Translations under genes and position numbers: made by a program | The notes under the pieces: generated by a model | Told to the model about the DNA's origin: nothing | What the model saw: the letters and a program-made list of their open reading frames with translations, nothing else | The model's database searches: none | Shown here: positions 23,735 through 34,189 of the stretch, in pieces | Position numbering within the stretch: the stretch's first letter is position 1 | Layout: each line of letters starts with the position of its first letter | Assembly (NCBI GenBank): GCA_900618795.1 | Contig: UYJD01000007.1 | Location: 1,288,276-1,352,275 of the forward strand | From: Cyanodermella asteris | Taxonomy: Eukaryota; Ascomycota; Lecanoromycetes; Ostropales; Stictidaceae | Direction: 5' to 3' | DNA length: 64,000 bases

Positions 23735-25443
23735 TCAATTATGTGCAAGCCTTTTGATTGCTTTACATAAACGCTTCTCACTTTTGAGCATGCGGAAGGG
23801 ATTGCACCAGCACTTGACGGTCATCACCAAGGACTGGATCGATCCCTGGGCAGGTTGGATGGTCTCCAGCCAGAAGGAGGCAAAGCGGGCGGGCTCAGGT
23901 CTTTTGAAACCGAAGCTAACCAGATATCTCGTCTCGGACAGGAGCTGGATATCGGTGATCAAGAAGCGGCTAGCATTGTACTTCTCGGCTGCATCGGCGC
24001 CGGTTTGTTTGAGTTCGGCAATCTGTTCTGCCAGACTTGCTGCCCTGGGGCCGTCCCAGACACCTTCTCTCCTGCCGGAAGAACGCAGTAGACTTATGGC
24101 TTCTCGTCGCAGTTCCGAATCCCCAGTTCGCGTTGCAATCTCGAAAAGGATGGGCAAAACTCCCGGAGAAGACGTAAACGACGAAGCGTTAGGAACAGGA
24201 GATGAAGCATCACGAGGGGCGTTAGTGGCTGGATCAGCGCAGATCCGTAGGAAGGTTCCAATGTCGCGAAGTCTGCCATGATGCTGTTCTGGAAGGGCGT
24301 CATATACTGCTTCACCGTGCACGAAGACTTTCAGATCGGTTTCAAGCGTGGAAGCAATGATTTTCAGGAGGAGGAACCCGGCATGCCGGTTTGAACCTGC
24401 GTCTTTTGAAATAGTGTCTAATCCAGACGCCGCTCTCGTCCAGGCGCTGTACGTTGCACAAATCGCGTCGTGCTCGAGCTTCAATGGCGGTGCCATTTGC
24501 GAGGGCACCCACGGGCGAGTCTCGTGGTATGTCTCGGCATTCTCACAAAGCTCGAGTAGCCTGAGCGATAGCAGCTGAAGATGCGGCAAAGCGTGCTCGA
24601 CGCTCGCAAACTGGCCTGGGATGTTGGCAAAATGTGCCTCTAGTTTAGGAGCACGTATTCGAAAGCCGTCACTGTTTGCCTCACTGACTTGGGTCCAAAG
24701 TGCCAAGAACATGTTGACCAGAACGCTTTCCGCAGATGCGAAGATCGAAGTGGCATGTTGCGAGAATGTCTTCCATTCCGCAATGATCTTTAGGCCGGCG
24801 AGAGCATGCCGCGTGGCCTCCTCAAAGCTGCCACGCAAACTTTCACAGGCAGCGAAGATGATGCATGCACACAGGACGGAGTCAAACGAGCTTTCGACCG
24901 ACTTGAGCGCAACAATCTTTTCTTGAGCCCTACGGTAGTCAAATAGAGCACGATGAGCGGAAGGGGCGTTATCTGAGCTGAGATCCAGGTAATACTCGTG
25001 CCAGGTGCTGAGTGCCACCACGGCCTGGCGGACGATTGGGTCGTTCTGAAGCAGCTGCGGCACGATCCTGGCCCAAAAATCGGTTCGAAATGGCAATTCG
25101 AGTTGTCTGACAGTTCGGTGCTGAAAGTGGTGTAGGGCTCGACGTTGGTGGGGAGCTAGCTTCGAGGACTGATCAGGCTGTGCTGCAATCGAATAGACAA
25201 TAAATCTGGCTGTCCGGCCTTGAGGTTGCTTTTGCTGGCAAGCTCGGTTTGATCAAAGGCATTGGCCGCATACAGGGACCGCTTCGTCACACTTGACATG
25301 TCGGACTAATGGCAGGCGCTGGTCAACACCATCGGAAGGTCTCAGCGGCCGTGGGACAACTTACATTTACAGGTTTGACAGCCATTTTGTGAACGGGCTT
25401 TCTGAACCCTCAGGCATTTATCGTGCTCCGAGGGCGGCGGCAT
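23735..25443 (-). pseudogene. Zn(II)2Cys6 transcription factor with in-frame stop in the zinc cluster
   Basis: Fungal transcription factor with an N-terminal zinc cluster and a long helical regulatory region of the fungal_trans_2 type. Exon 1 (25443-25365) joins exon 2 (25305-23735) by a 59-nt intron (GTAAGT...CATTAG), 550 codons. The joined frame gives C22-X2-C25-X6-C32-X6-C39-X2-C42-X6-C49, an exact Zn2Cys6 pattern, but codon 44 (25255-25253) is TGA, where homologues usually have arginine (CGA). The rest is open, with RALHHFQHRTV, PFRTDFW and helical repeats. A 39-nt GT-AG segment could splice out the stop in frame, but it would delete C39, C42 and C49 and has no good branch site. So the DNA-binding part is broken unless this is a sequence error. 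It is tail to tail with the carboxypeptidase. Confidence 0.75.
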
Positions 25444-25866
25444 AATAGCGACAGCTGATTGTGGGAAGCATACCTACTTTGACTGCGCGATGGGGACACT
25501 GCCAGTTTACCAGGACTTTCTAACATGTTTCAGCTTTGGTAAATACCTGGCTAAAGTAAGTCCATCTGCTGTGGCACGGGCGGGAGGATACTAGGAAGTG
25601 AGGCCCAAGGGGGCCTGTTGTATTGCGGCGCACTCCATGAAGCCAGCCAATCAGAGTCATCAGACACGCTTCACCCGCGCGGTCCCCGGCTCAAAGCTCA
25701 CCTGATGGCTGAGGAACGAACGCTTCTCAGCCACGGAACCGGTACGTTTACTATGCCTTACAACGAAATGACCATCTCTATATGAAGCTGCGCCCATCGC
25801 GGCGCACACTTGAGTCAGCAAAGCTCTTCAAGCACGCCCAAACCCGCGCGCCGTCTTTCCAACACC
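25444..25866. promoter_or_regulatory. Divergent promoter with CCAAT box
   Basis: Separates the Zn2Cys6 factor from the rightward YL1 gene. CCAAT at 25647-25651 (CAGCCAATCAGAG) lies about 216 bp before the YL1 ATG. Confidence 0.45.
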
Positions 25867-27945
25867 ATGGCCACCGAAGAAGAGCTCAAAGCGGCTATGG
25901 AGCTCGATGCTCAGGAGAGCGATTCCTCTGGAGATGAGACCGCAGCGCAAGGCGATGCAATTGTGGAGACTCTTGTCGCCGGACGCGCCAAAAGAGCGAC
26001 AGCGGGAAACCGCATGAGCTCCATGGTGGCAGAAATCGCCGCTGACGACGACCTTGAGCTCTTATTTGCAGAAGATGAGGAGGGCGCTCCCGACGACGAG
26101 TTTGAAGACGATATCGCCGAAGGAGGTTCTGACAATGACCTGGGTGACTCCTCAGACGACGAGGATCAGGGACCTGCTGTCGGCGCAGAGGAGCTCGAGG
26201 GCGAGAAAGAGATAGAGAAGCAGGTGAAGGAGGAGCGGAAACGGAAGCGAAAAGCACAGCAGGCTTTTACAAGGCCGTCGAAGAAGATCAAACATATGCC
26301 GCTCATGGGCGCGACAACACTTGCGCAGGCTCCTCGACCCAAGAAAAAGGTAGAGCGTCTGACTTGGATGCCGACATTGGGAGAAGCTACGAGATCATCA
26401 CGACGAGGGACCACAACTGCGCAGAGCGATGCACTCAGAGTGAGAATTGAGCAGCGGGAAGAGGAGCGTAAGCTGCTGGCAGGTAAGCTTGAAGCTGCTG
26501 CAAGGAGAAGAGAAGAGGCTCGAGCGAAGATGATGACGCAGGAGGAGCATCTGGCCGAAGCTGCGCAGATCGAGAAGGAGAACTCGAAAAGCCTGAATAG
26601 GTGGGAGGCCCTGGAGCGCGAGCGCCAGGAAGAACAACGAGCTAGGCTGGCAGCGCTACAGAATCGTCAGCTCTCTGGTCCAGTCGTTTCTGTATGGAGT
26701 GGTCCGGCGCGCTGGCTTGGAGACAAGCTTAGTGCTGTGGGTTTGACTAAGATCAAGGAAGCTGAGCAGAAGAAGCTGCTCCATGCTGAAAGAGAGAAAG
26801 AAAGAGCAGAGAAGCAGAAGCAAAAAGAAGAGAGAGAGCGACAAAAGGAGGCCGATATCCATTCGGGGGCCGTTGATCGATCCCCACGAGCTGATCACGA
26901 ATCCAATGAAGTGCAGGCTTTACGCACCAATGAATCCCAACATGTCCGAGCTGAAGAGACAACGATGGATGGCGACGCGAGGAAGGATAACATTCATTCG
27001 CCATCTGTGTTAATCGATATAGCTGTTCCACCAAGATCCTCGGGCTCGGTTTCCAGGTCCACCGCGCCCACTCAACCAGCTGGACCTATGTTGATGATCT
27101 CTGAGGCCCGGACGCCATCTCAATCCCAGACTCAGCAACAGCCTCGCTCACCGCCGGTCCCAACCCCACGAACGACCTCTGGTACTCCCGACGATTCGGC
27201 AGGCCAAGCGACCACGGCCCAATCTGAGGAGACCACATCGGCATTGGCCCCTGTAGTTAAACAAGAGCCCACGAGTTTGATTCCTGTACCATCTGCAGAG
27301 CCGACACAGACCGTGGTGCCGCTGTCCAACCCCAAAATTCAGCCTATTCAACCGAGCCAGCCCCAGCAGATCGTCTTTTCCGTGCAACCCGGGTCCTCAC
27401 TGACGACACAGTCTTCAGAGCCAAACACGAGGGGTCCAGGAGCTCAAACGACGACGCCACATGCCGCAATTGTACAGATGCCAGGCCAGGCAGCATATCA
27501 GGTCGGCCCCCCTCCTGGGCCGCCACCCGAGCCTGAAATTGCTGCTCGGGTCCTGGTCAGTCTCATGAACGTTGAACTAGGTGGAAAACACGACTCGTCG
27601 ACGTCAAATTCACTTCCGCCATCTCTACGACAAAGCATATTGGTTGCCAAGGTTGCGAAAGCAAAGAAGGTGCCTGCGAAGCCGCCACCGCCGCTCGCGT
27701 GCTCAGTCACAGGGTTACCGGTCAAATATCGAGATCCGACAACCGGGGTCGGATACGCCAATTCGTATGCCTATCGTCAATTGAAGAAAGTATTAGAAGG
27801 ACAATTGCGTTGGAGCGCACTCGGCGGATGCTACACGAGTGCTGCGACAGCTGGTCCAGCGCAAGGGGTACCAGAGGGCTTCGCCAAAGCATTCGAGGCA
27901 GGTCGTGGCGAGGAAGCATCAGCGGGCCAAACGCGGGAACAATAA
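25867..27945 (+). CDS. SWC2: SWR1 complex subunit Swc2/Vps72 (YL1 family)
   Basis: Binds histone H2A.Z-H2B for SWR1-mediated exchange into chromatin. Single exon of 692 residues from MATEEELKAA; the frame is open upstream, but the first ATG is here. The N-terminal YL1 region has RAKRATAGNRMSSMVAEI followed by a very acidic stretch (residues about 70-120), the histone-binding part. A basic KRKRKAQQAF patch and a long charged helix with (E/K/R/Q) repeats (about 195-320) follow, then a Ser/Pro/Gln-rich linker. The YL1_C domain starts at residue 612: CSVTGLPVKYRDPTTGVGYAN, then YAYRQLKKVLEG. Longer than yeast Vps72 (795) it is not, but the linker is typical of filamentous fungi. Confidence 0.92.
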   Translation: MATEEELKAAMELDAQESDSSGDETAAQGDAIVETLVAGRAKRATAGNRMSSMVAEIAADDDLELLFAEDEEGAPDDEFEDDIAEGGSDNDLGDSSDDEDQGPAVGAEELEGEKEIEKQVKEERKRKRKAQQAFTRPSKKIKHMPLMGATTLAQAPRPKKKVERLTWMPTLGEATRSSRRGTTTAQSDALRVRIEQREEERKLLAGKLEAAARRREEARAKMMTQEEHLAEAAQIEKENSKSLNRWEALERERQEEQRARLAALQNRQLSGPVVSVWSGPARWLGDKLSAVGLTKIKEAEQKKLLHAEREKERAEKQKQKEERERQKEADIHSGAVDRSPRADHESNEVQALRTNESQHVRAEETTMDGDARKDNIHSPSVLIDIAVPPRSSGSVSRSTAPTQPAGPMLMISEARTPSQSQTQQQPRSPPVPTPRTTSGTPDDSAGQATTAQSEETTSALAPVVKQEPTSLIPVPSAEPTQTVVPLSNPKIQPIQPSQPQQIVFSVQPGSSLTTQSSEPNTRGPGAQTTTPHAAIVQMPGQAAYQVGPPPGPPPEPEIAARVLVSLMNVELGGKHDSSTSNSLPPSLRQSILVAKVAKAKKVPAKPPPPLACSVTGLPVKYRDPTTGVGYANSYAYRQLKKVLEGQLRWSALGGCYTSAATAGPAQGVPEGFAKAFEAGRGEEASAGQTREQ

Positions 27946-29404
27946 TCGGAACGTGACACGACCTGATGCCGAACCTGAAATCTTGGTGATGTATCGAAAC
28001 TGCGGTCAACTTCAAAGCAGATCGCCTAAGCCCACCAGTCGAAAACATCGAGGGTAAAGGGCCAGACGCAAATTTCGGGCGCGCCTGATGATGACAATGA
28101 TGTTTATTGACTCTTGTCCTGAGCATGCTTGTAAAGTCGTTCTGTACTGCGTTATTCATGTTCGATAAGAGATGTCCCTCGGAGCTGTCAAGGTTGAAGC
28201 TCTGGCCAACGAAGCCTTCGGCTTGTAGCTTGACCCGCAGGAAGCCTCACCTGAGTCACCTTGGGGCTTGATCGAATTGAGCCATGAGCGTCAAGTGTGA
28301 TGCTGGTAGCCAATAGCTGCACGAGAAGATCGCGTGACCATTCGGATCTGAGCTACGGGCTCGTCCCAGCTACGATGATCCGTAACTGTTGTCATCTGCG
28401 CGGGAACTCTTTGACTTCAAGGAACACAAAAGACAAGCATGCTGAACAATGACGATGCAAAGCCCGGTTGATGACTGCCTCGGATGAACATTCTGGCGCA
28501 AGAGGGTTTGGCAGGGAGCCCCCAGCACGTCAAGCAGCAGCGGAGCGGAGCAGCACGTGGATCTGGAGCCGAGCCGCCAATGCTGAGGTGGAGCTCCCTG
28601 GTCGTCCAGCGAAGTGGATGTTGGAGGGAGGAAAGCTGGAGGTCTGGAGCGACGCCGCCGGCTGCTAGAGGTGATGATGCCAGAAGGCAGCGCAGCGAGT
28701 CAGACGGCCTCGTGCTGACCCGTGTTCACCTTACATACAGCTCTGGTCCCTTGGTTCCCGCATCGACGATGATGGTAGTGAGCCGGACAACGATGCTGGA
28801 GGTCTACAGTACAGTATGCAGCTCTACATGCCCAATTGCTGTCCAGAGCTTACTTACTGCACGCCATCGGCAGCCACTGCAGTAATCGCATAACGTACTA
28901 GTAGCGACGTCGCAAGGCAACATCAAGGAGCAGTGCTCGCGTGCTCGCAGCATCAAGGACTGAACATGATTGCGTACAGTCGCACGCACAGGTAATAATA
29001 AGCAGAGTCCCGACTCGCCGGGCAAAATGCAACGCCGTCGAGAGGGTATGATACAGTAAAGCCGCAAAGCTCGAGCACTTCGAGCTCAACTGTTCACCAA
29101 CAAGGCTGAAAGTCTCGTGCCTTCTAGTCTGCCTCCGCGGCCTCCATCCAGCAGCTCGTCTCGGCCCCTTTGCAAATATAGACCCGACGCCGTTAGTGAC
29201 ACGCACCTGGCCGACTTGACGCCCTCGTGTTGTGCGTCGTCCCTCGTTCGGTTTGAGTCCGCCACAATCCCTCCTCCCCAGATCAGTGCCGTGTTGCCAA
29301 GAAGCTGGACTGCGCGGCAGACAGAATGAGCGCAAAGGTGCCGTGTCGCACAGGATAGAGAACGGCACTGCAGTCCCAAACGTCTCTCCCCTGGCCGCAC
29401 AACC
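27946..29404. other. Intergenic, 1.46 kb, upstream of the flippase gene
   Basis: No supported gene; short overlapping frames on both strands lack motifs. It should contain the flippase promoter and 5' leader. The flippase ATG context is CACAACCATGG, a good fungal start context. Confidence 0.45.
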
Positions 29405-32400
29405 ATGGATCCCCGCAGGCGCGACGAGCAGAGGGAGCACGCTCGTAAGGCCAACCTCCGCCGGAACAGCCACATTGTATACTCTCCCATCCAGGAATCC
29501 TCCACGGCCGGTAATACCCCAGATCTTAGACTCGACCACGCCCTCGAGGAAGCCGAGCAGAATGCTCATCGCGCCGCAACATCGCGCTATGCCCCTAGCC
29601 CTCGCCTTTCTCTAGACACCCGCGATACTCGCACCCTACACGCCGACAATCACTTCTCGTCGCAATCCCCTGGGCCCATGTCCGCTCCCATCCATGGAGC
29701 CTTCAGTCGGGATCCCTCGCCCATGTCCCCGGGCTATGGCTCTTCCGATCGCGCCGGTCGTGTGCCGCCATTCCCAGACTCTCGGACACACTACCTCACA
29801 AGCGCATCAGAAGCCGCCTCCAGGGAGCCCTCCATGAACCGCAGGCCGGACGTAAAAGGTCGGGGCGCATTCAGCATACACGCAGGCGAGGAGACTGAAG
29901 AGCTGGACGTGCATGTGCCACAGCGACCGACATGGCAGGATTCTGAGCCGGCGTGGAGACGGAAGAAGAGTTGGGGTGCCAGGTTACAAACCCGCGTCGA
30001 AAATGCCTTTTCTACGCTACAGAGACTCATCCTGCGACGACCGTTGACCGTTGTCGAAGGCATGGGCCGAGAGATACCCGTTGAGCCCTTCCGATCCACT
30101 GCAGGCGTTGACCCAAGGACCAACGCGCCGTATATACTAAACTTCATCCGTTCGAGCAAGTATTCCTACTGGAGCTTCTTCCCGCGACAGCTTTTCTTCC
30201 AGTTCTCCAAATTCGCCAATATATACTTTTTGTGCATTTCCATCCTGCAAATGATTCCCGGTCTCTCGACTACCGGTACATACACCACCATCATTCCGCT
30301 GTTGGTCTTCATCTTCATTTCCATGGCAAAAGAGGGGCTCGAGGATCTTAGGAGGCACAAACTGGACAAGGCAGAAAACAAGTCAGCGGTCTCGCGAGCC
30401 AAGGGCAATCTCTGGGAGACTGTCGAGTGGCAGCAGCTTACGGTTGGCGACGTCATCAAGTTGCACCGGGACGAGAGTGTTCCCGCAGACGTGGTTATAA
30501 TAAACGTGCAAGGGGCCGAAGATCGAGCCTACGTCGAGACCATGGCCTTGGACGGAGAGACGAATTTGAAGAACAAAGGCGCCCCATCGCTTTTGCAGAA
30601 GCTTGGTTTGTCAGCGGAAGAGACAATAGCCCGAAACGACATCTCGGTTCATGTGGAGGATCCGAATCTGGACCTGTATAATTTCTCTGGCAACGTTTCG
30701 CTCGGCGGAGAAAAGCAGTCGCTCAGCAACGATCAAGTGCTGTACCGCGGTTCCGTCTTGCGCAACACTACCTCGATTCTAGGCCTGGTGATATACACTG
30801 GCGAGGAGTGCAAGATTCGGATGAATGCCAACAAACGACCACGCATTAAAGCACCCCGAATGCAGGCCGCAGTCAACAAAGTTGTGCTTTTCATCGCCGG
30901 GCTCGTCATTTTCCTGGCACTGATGCTGTCGGTCGCTTACGTGATCAAGGAGCCACACGAGAGAAGGGCCTTCTACATCGCCAATGCCCAAGTGAAGATT
31001 GTTCCTATATTCGTATCCTTCATCATTATGTTGAACACTATGATACCCCTGAGTTTGTACGTGAGCATGGAAATCGTCAAGTTGTTGCAAATTGGTTTCA
31101 TGATGGGAGACGTGGAGATGTACGATCCCATCACAAACACGCCGATGGAGGCAAGAACGTCTACCATCAATGAAGAGCTCGGCCAAGTCAGTTATGTTTT
31201 CAGCGACAAGACGGGCACGTTGACCGACAATATCATGAAGTTCAGGATGCTGAGCGTGGCCGGGACAGCTTGGTTGCACCGGCCCGACGCCGAGGAAGAA
31301 GATTTCACCGAGTATCCGGTTCCGGGTCAAGACTACAAGCGCGTCGAGCGTCCTTGTACAGAAGGCACACCGTTGATGGGCAAGACCGAAGACCTGATCC
31401 GCCAGATCCTGGAAAATCCCGACACCTCCTTCGCAAAGAGAGCCTCGTTCTTCATCCTATCGATCGCACTCTGCCACACGTGTGTGTCCGAAGCAACGGA
31501 TATTGGCTTTGACTATTCTGCCACGTCGCCTGACGAAGTCGCACTTGTGCAGGCCGCTCAGGAGATGGGGTTTATCTTTGTGGATTCAAAAGCCGGGCGC
31601 GCCACGCTTCGTTTGCCTCGGGCCGAAGGTAGCTTCCGGGAGGAACATTATCATGTTCTGGAAGTCCTTGAATTTAGCAGCAAGCGCAAGAGGATGAGTC
31701 TGCTCGTTCGTATGCCCGACAATCGTGTCTGCCTGTTTTCAAAGGGGGCGGACACAACTATCAAAGACCTCCTCGCACAGTCCGCGCTCACACAGGAATC
31801 AGCTGCCAAGGTGGAGAGGAAAGCAACGCTGAGGAAGAGTATCGAGGCGCAAGACTACATGAGGCGGAAGAGCGTCCAGCAAGCTCGCCACAGCTTCGCA
31901 CGAGGCAGCAGATCTTTTGCTCGACAGAGCATCGTCGACGAGGCACGTGCTCCTCCCATGTCTCCGACCTCTCCTCTGAAGATCGACTTCGGCAAACAGG
32001 CCAATACGGTGGATTTCGCATACAAGCGGAAGTCATGGCATGCCAATGAGCCATCTACGCATATGGTGGATTCGCCCACCGCGCTCAGCCCGGCATCACC
32101 TCGTCATTTTGCCCCTGCTCAAGGCTTAGACGACGTCCTTGAGAGCAACAAGAGGGATGGCCAGAATTCCGACGCAGATGTCTTCGAGAGGTGCTTTCAA
32201 CATGTTGACTATTTCGCCACCGATGGACTGCGCACGCTTTTATATGGTTATCGCTACGTTGAGGAGGACGAATACCAACGCTGGAGTCAACTCTATCACG
32301 AGGCCTCCACAAGTCTCACGGATCGAGCCAAGCACATGGACAAGGCTGCGGAAGGTATTGAATACAGCCTGGAGCTCGCAGGCGCCACGGCGATTGAGGA

Positions 32401-34189
32401 TAAATTGCAAGATGGCGTCCCTCTTGCCATTGACCGTCTTAGAAGGGCTGGCATCAAGGTGTGGGTGCTCACTGGGGACAAGCGAGAGACCGCCATCAAT
32501 ATCGGCAAGTCATGTCAACTTATCAAGGACTTCTCGACCGTTGCAATTCTCGACCAAACCCAGGGCGACGTCTTCTTACAGATACAATCTGCGCTGACCC
32601 AAATGCGAAACGCTGTGCATTCAGTAGTGGTCGTCGATGGTGCGACACTAGCGCAGATCGAAGATGACGAGCCACTTTTCGACTTCTTCCACGCGCTGGC
32701 AGTTTTCGTCGACAGCCTCTTGTGCTGCCGTGCGTCGCCGGCTCAAAAGGCATCCCTTGTCAAGTCAATTCGCCTGAGGGTGCCCAAGTCTGTCACTTTG
32801 GCCATTGGTGACGGGTCCAACGATGTTGCCATGATCCAGGAAGCGCATGTTGGTATCGGAATTGCCGGTCGAGAGGGTCTGCAGGCTGCGAGAACTTCGG
32901 ATTACTCTATCGCACAATTCCGATTCCTGGCCCGACTGCTCCTTGTCCATGGTCGCTGGAATTACATCCGAATCTGCAAGTACACATTAGGTACATTTTG
33001 GAAAGAAATGATGTTCTTCCTCACCCAGGCCATGTACCAGCAATTTAACGGATACACCGGGACGTCGCTCTACGAATCATGGTCGCTATCTATGTTCAAC
33101 ACCCTTTTCACCTCGCTTCCTGTCATTGCCCTGGGTGCTCTAGAAAAGGACCTCAACGCAGAAACACTGCTCGCCATCCCAGAGCTGTACAATTTCGGGC
33201 AAAAGTCGCGAGGTTTCAATCTCAAGCTCTATCTGGGCTGGTCGCTTATGGCCGCTGCTTCAGGTGCCCTCGTATTCTATCTACCCTTGAGCCTCTATGG
33301 TTGCGCTCCTCAACACAGGGATGCACAGCTGTTCGCTTTCGGCGACTTGTGTTTCACAGTTGCAGTGGTTCTCATCAATTTCAAGCTCCAGTTCTTCGAG
33401 ATCCAGTACAAGACCTTCATCAGCGCGGCTGTCATCGTTATCGAAATTGGCGGCTGGTTTTTGTGGAACATCATACTTTCGGCTCTCTACCATGACAATA
33501 CGACCTACAAAGTGAAAGGAGCCTTTATACATCACTTTGGCAAAGATGGACTGTGGTGGTTGACCGCTGCGCTGACAGTCGCACTGTGCTTCACACTCGA
33601 GATTGGTGTTGTCATGGCCCGGCAGGTCATTCGTCCCTCGGACGTCGATGTGTACCAGCGGATCGAGCATGACAACTCGATGTGGTCACGCATTTGTGCC
33701 ATTGCGCACGCAGGAGACCATGAGAATGGAAGCGTTCCACAAGTGGCCCCTCCCAAACGGACCAAGACGCAGCAGATGGCCAGAGATGCCGAATACGAAT
33801 TGCTCATCTCGCGGACGCGCAGCCACACAACTACCAGCAAAACAAGCGTCGATGGCATACGTAAAGCACCTGGCAAGCTTGTACGCTTTTTGACCCGTGA
33901 CAACGACAGAACAACCTCGGAAGCACCCACCCCAGCACTATCACAGGGCCAAACCACACCATTGCAAGGCGTCACGCCAGGTATGACACCGTCGGCAACG
34001 TGGAGCCGCCCCGGGACAACAGCCCAGGACATTGAGATGTCCAATATGATTCAATTCACACCGGTCGATTACAGCGGGCGTAATCAGGAACCTCCAGATT
34101 ACTTCTCGCCGCGCCTCGAGACCGGAGCACCGAATTCAGGTAGTGCTGGGCAAGATAAGGGGAAACAGAGGAGCCGCTCACATTCATGA
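29405..34189 (+). CDS. DNF3: P4-type ATPase, phospholipid flippase (Dnf3-like)
   Basis: Moves phospholipids from the lumenal or outer leaflet to the cytosolic leaflet. Uninterrupted 1594-codon exon. The N-terminal ~215 residues are disordered, Arg/Ser-rich. Then come NAPYILNFIRSSKYSYWSF and TM1-2, the actuator motif DGET at 383, TM3-4 with PLSLYVSMEIVK and the phosphorylation site DKTGTLT at D601. The nucleotide domain includes SATSPDEVALV and FSKGADTTI. GDGSND at about 1135-1140 and SDYSIAQFRFLARLLLVHGRW lead into TM5-10. The block NEELGQVSYVFSDKTGTLTDN followed by FRMLSVAGTAWLH favours the Dnf3 branch over Drs2 or Dnf1/2. A Ser/Arg-rich insert (about residues 795-905, RHSFARGSRSFARQS, PMSPTSP) looks like a phospho-regulated loop. 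The tail of ~150 residues is disordered. Lack of introns in 4.8 kb is notable. Confidence 0.95.
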   Translation: MDPRRRDEQREHARKANLRRNSHIVYSPIQESSTAGNTPDLRLDHALEEAEQNAHRAATSRYAPSPRLSLDTRDTRTLHADNHFSSQSPGPMSAPIHGAFSRDPSPMSPGYGSSDRAGRVPPFPDSRTHYLTSASEAASREPSMNRRPDVKGRGAFSIHAGEETEELDVHVPQRPTWQDSEPAWRRKKSWGARLQTRVENAFSTLQRLILRRPLTVVEGMGREIPVEPFRSTAGVDPRTNAPYILNFIRSSKYSYWSFFPRQLFFQFSKFANIYFLCISILQMIPGLSTTGTYTTIIPLLVFIFISMAKEGLEDLRRHKLDKAENKSAVSRAKGNLWETVEWQQLTVGDVIKLHRDESVPADVVIINVQGAEDRAYVETMALDGETNLKNKGAPSLLQKLGLSAEETIARNDISVHVEDPNLDLYNFSGNVSLGGEKQSLSNDQVLYRGSVLRNTTSILGLVIYTGEECKIRMNANKRPRIKAPRMQAAVNKVVLFIAGLVIFLALMLSVAYVIKEPHERRAFYIANAQVKIVPIFVSFIIMLNTMIPLSLYVSMEIVKLLQIGFMMGDVEMYDPITNTPMEARTSTINEELGQVSYVFSDKTGTLTDNIMKFRMLSVAGTAWLHRPDAEEEDFTEYPVPGQDYKRVERPCTEGTPLMGKTEDLIRQILENPDTSFAKRASFFILSIALCHTCVSEATDIGFDYSATSPDEVALVQAAQEMGFIFVDSKAGRATLRLPRAEGSFREEHYHVLEVLEFSSKRKRMSLLVRMPDNRVCLFSKGADTTIKDLLAQSALTQESAAKVERKATLRKSIEAQDYMRRKSVQQARHSFARGSRSFARQSIVDEARAPPMSPTSPLKIDFGKQANTVDFAYKRKSWHANEPSTHMVDSPTALSPASPRHFAPAQGLDDVLESNKRDGQNSDADVFERCFQHVDYFATDGLRTLLYGYRYVEEDEYQRWSQLYHEASTSLTDRAKHMDKAAEGIEYSLELAGATAIEDKLQDGVPLAIDRLRRAGIKVWVLTGDKRETAINIGKSCQLIKDFSTVAILDQTQGDVFLQIQSALTQMRNAVHSVVVVDGATLAQIEDDEPLFDFFHALAVFVDSLLCCRASPAQKASLVKSIRLRVPKSVTLAIGDGSNDVAMIQEAHVGIGIAGREGLQAARTSDYSIAQFRFLARLLLVHGRWNYIRICKYTLGTFWKEMMFFLTQAMYQQFNGYTGTSLYESWSLSMFNTLFTSLPVIALGALEKDLNAETLLAIPELYNFGQKSRGFNLKLYLGWSLMAAASGALVFYLPLSLYGCAPQHRDAQLFAFGDLCFTVAVVLINFKLQFFEIQYKTFISAAVIVIEIGGWFLWNIILSALYHDNTTYKVKGAFIHHFGKDGLWWLTAALTVALCFTLEIGVVMARQVIRPSDVDVYQRIEHDNSMWSRICAIAHAGDHENGSVPQVAPPKRTKTQQMARDAEYELLISRTRSHTTTSKTSVDGIRKAPGKLVRFLTRDNDRTTSEAPTPALSQGQTTPLQGVTPGMTPSATWSRPGTTAQDIEMSNMIQFTPVDYSGRNQEPPDYFSPRLETGAPNSGSAGQDKGKQRSRSHS

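Noticed and set aside
25216-25270. 39-nt intron removing the stop in the Zn2Cys6 factor
   Set aside because: It would delete three zinc-binding cysteines whose spacing is perfect, and it lacks a convincing branch site, so the segment is most likely ancestral exon.
28468-28885. Overlapping plus-strand frames upstream of the flippase gene
   Set aside because: Repetitive Gly/Ser/Arg composition, no motif, and overlapped by unrelated frames; likely leader or promoter sequence.
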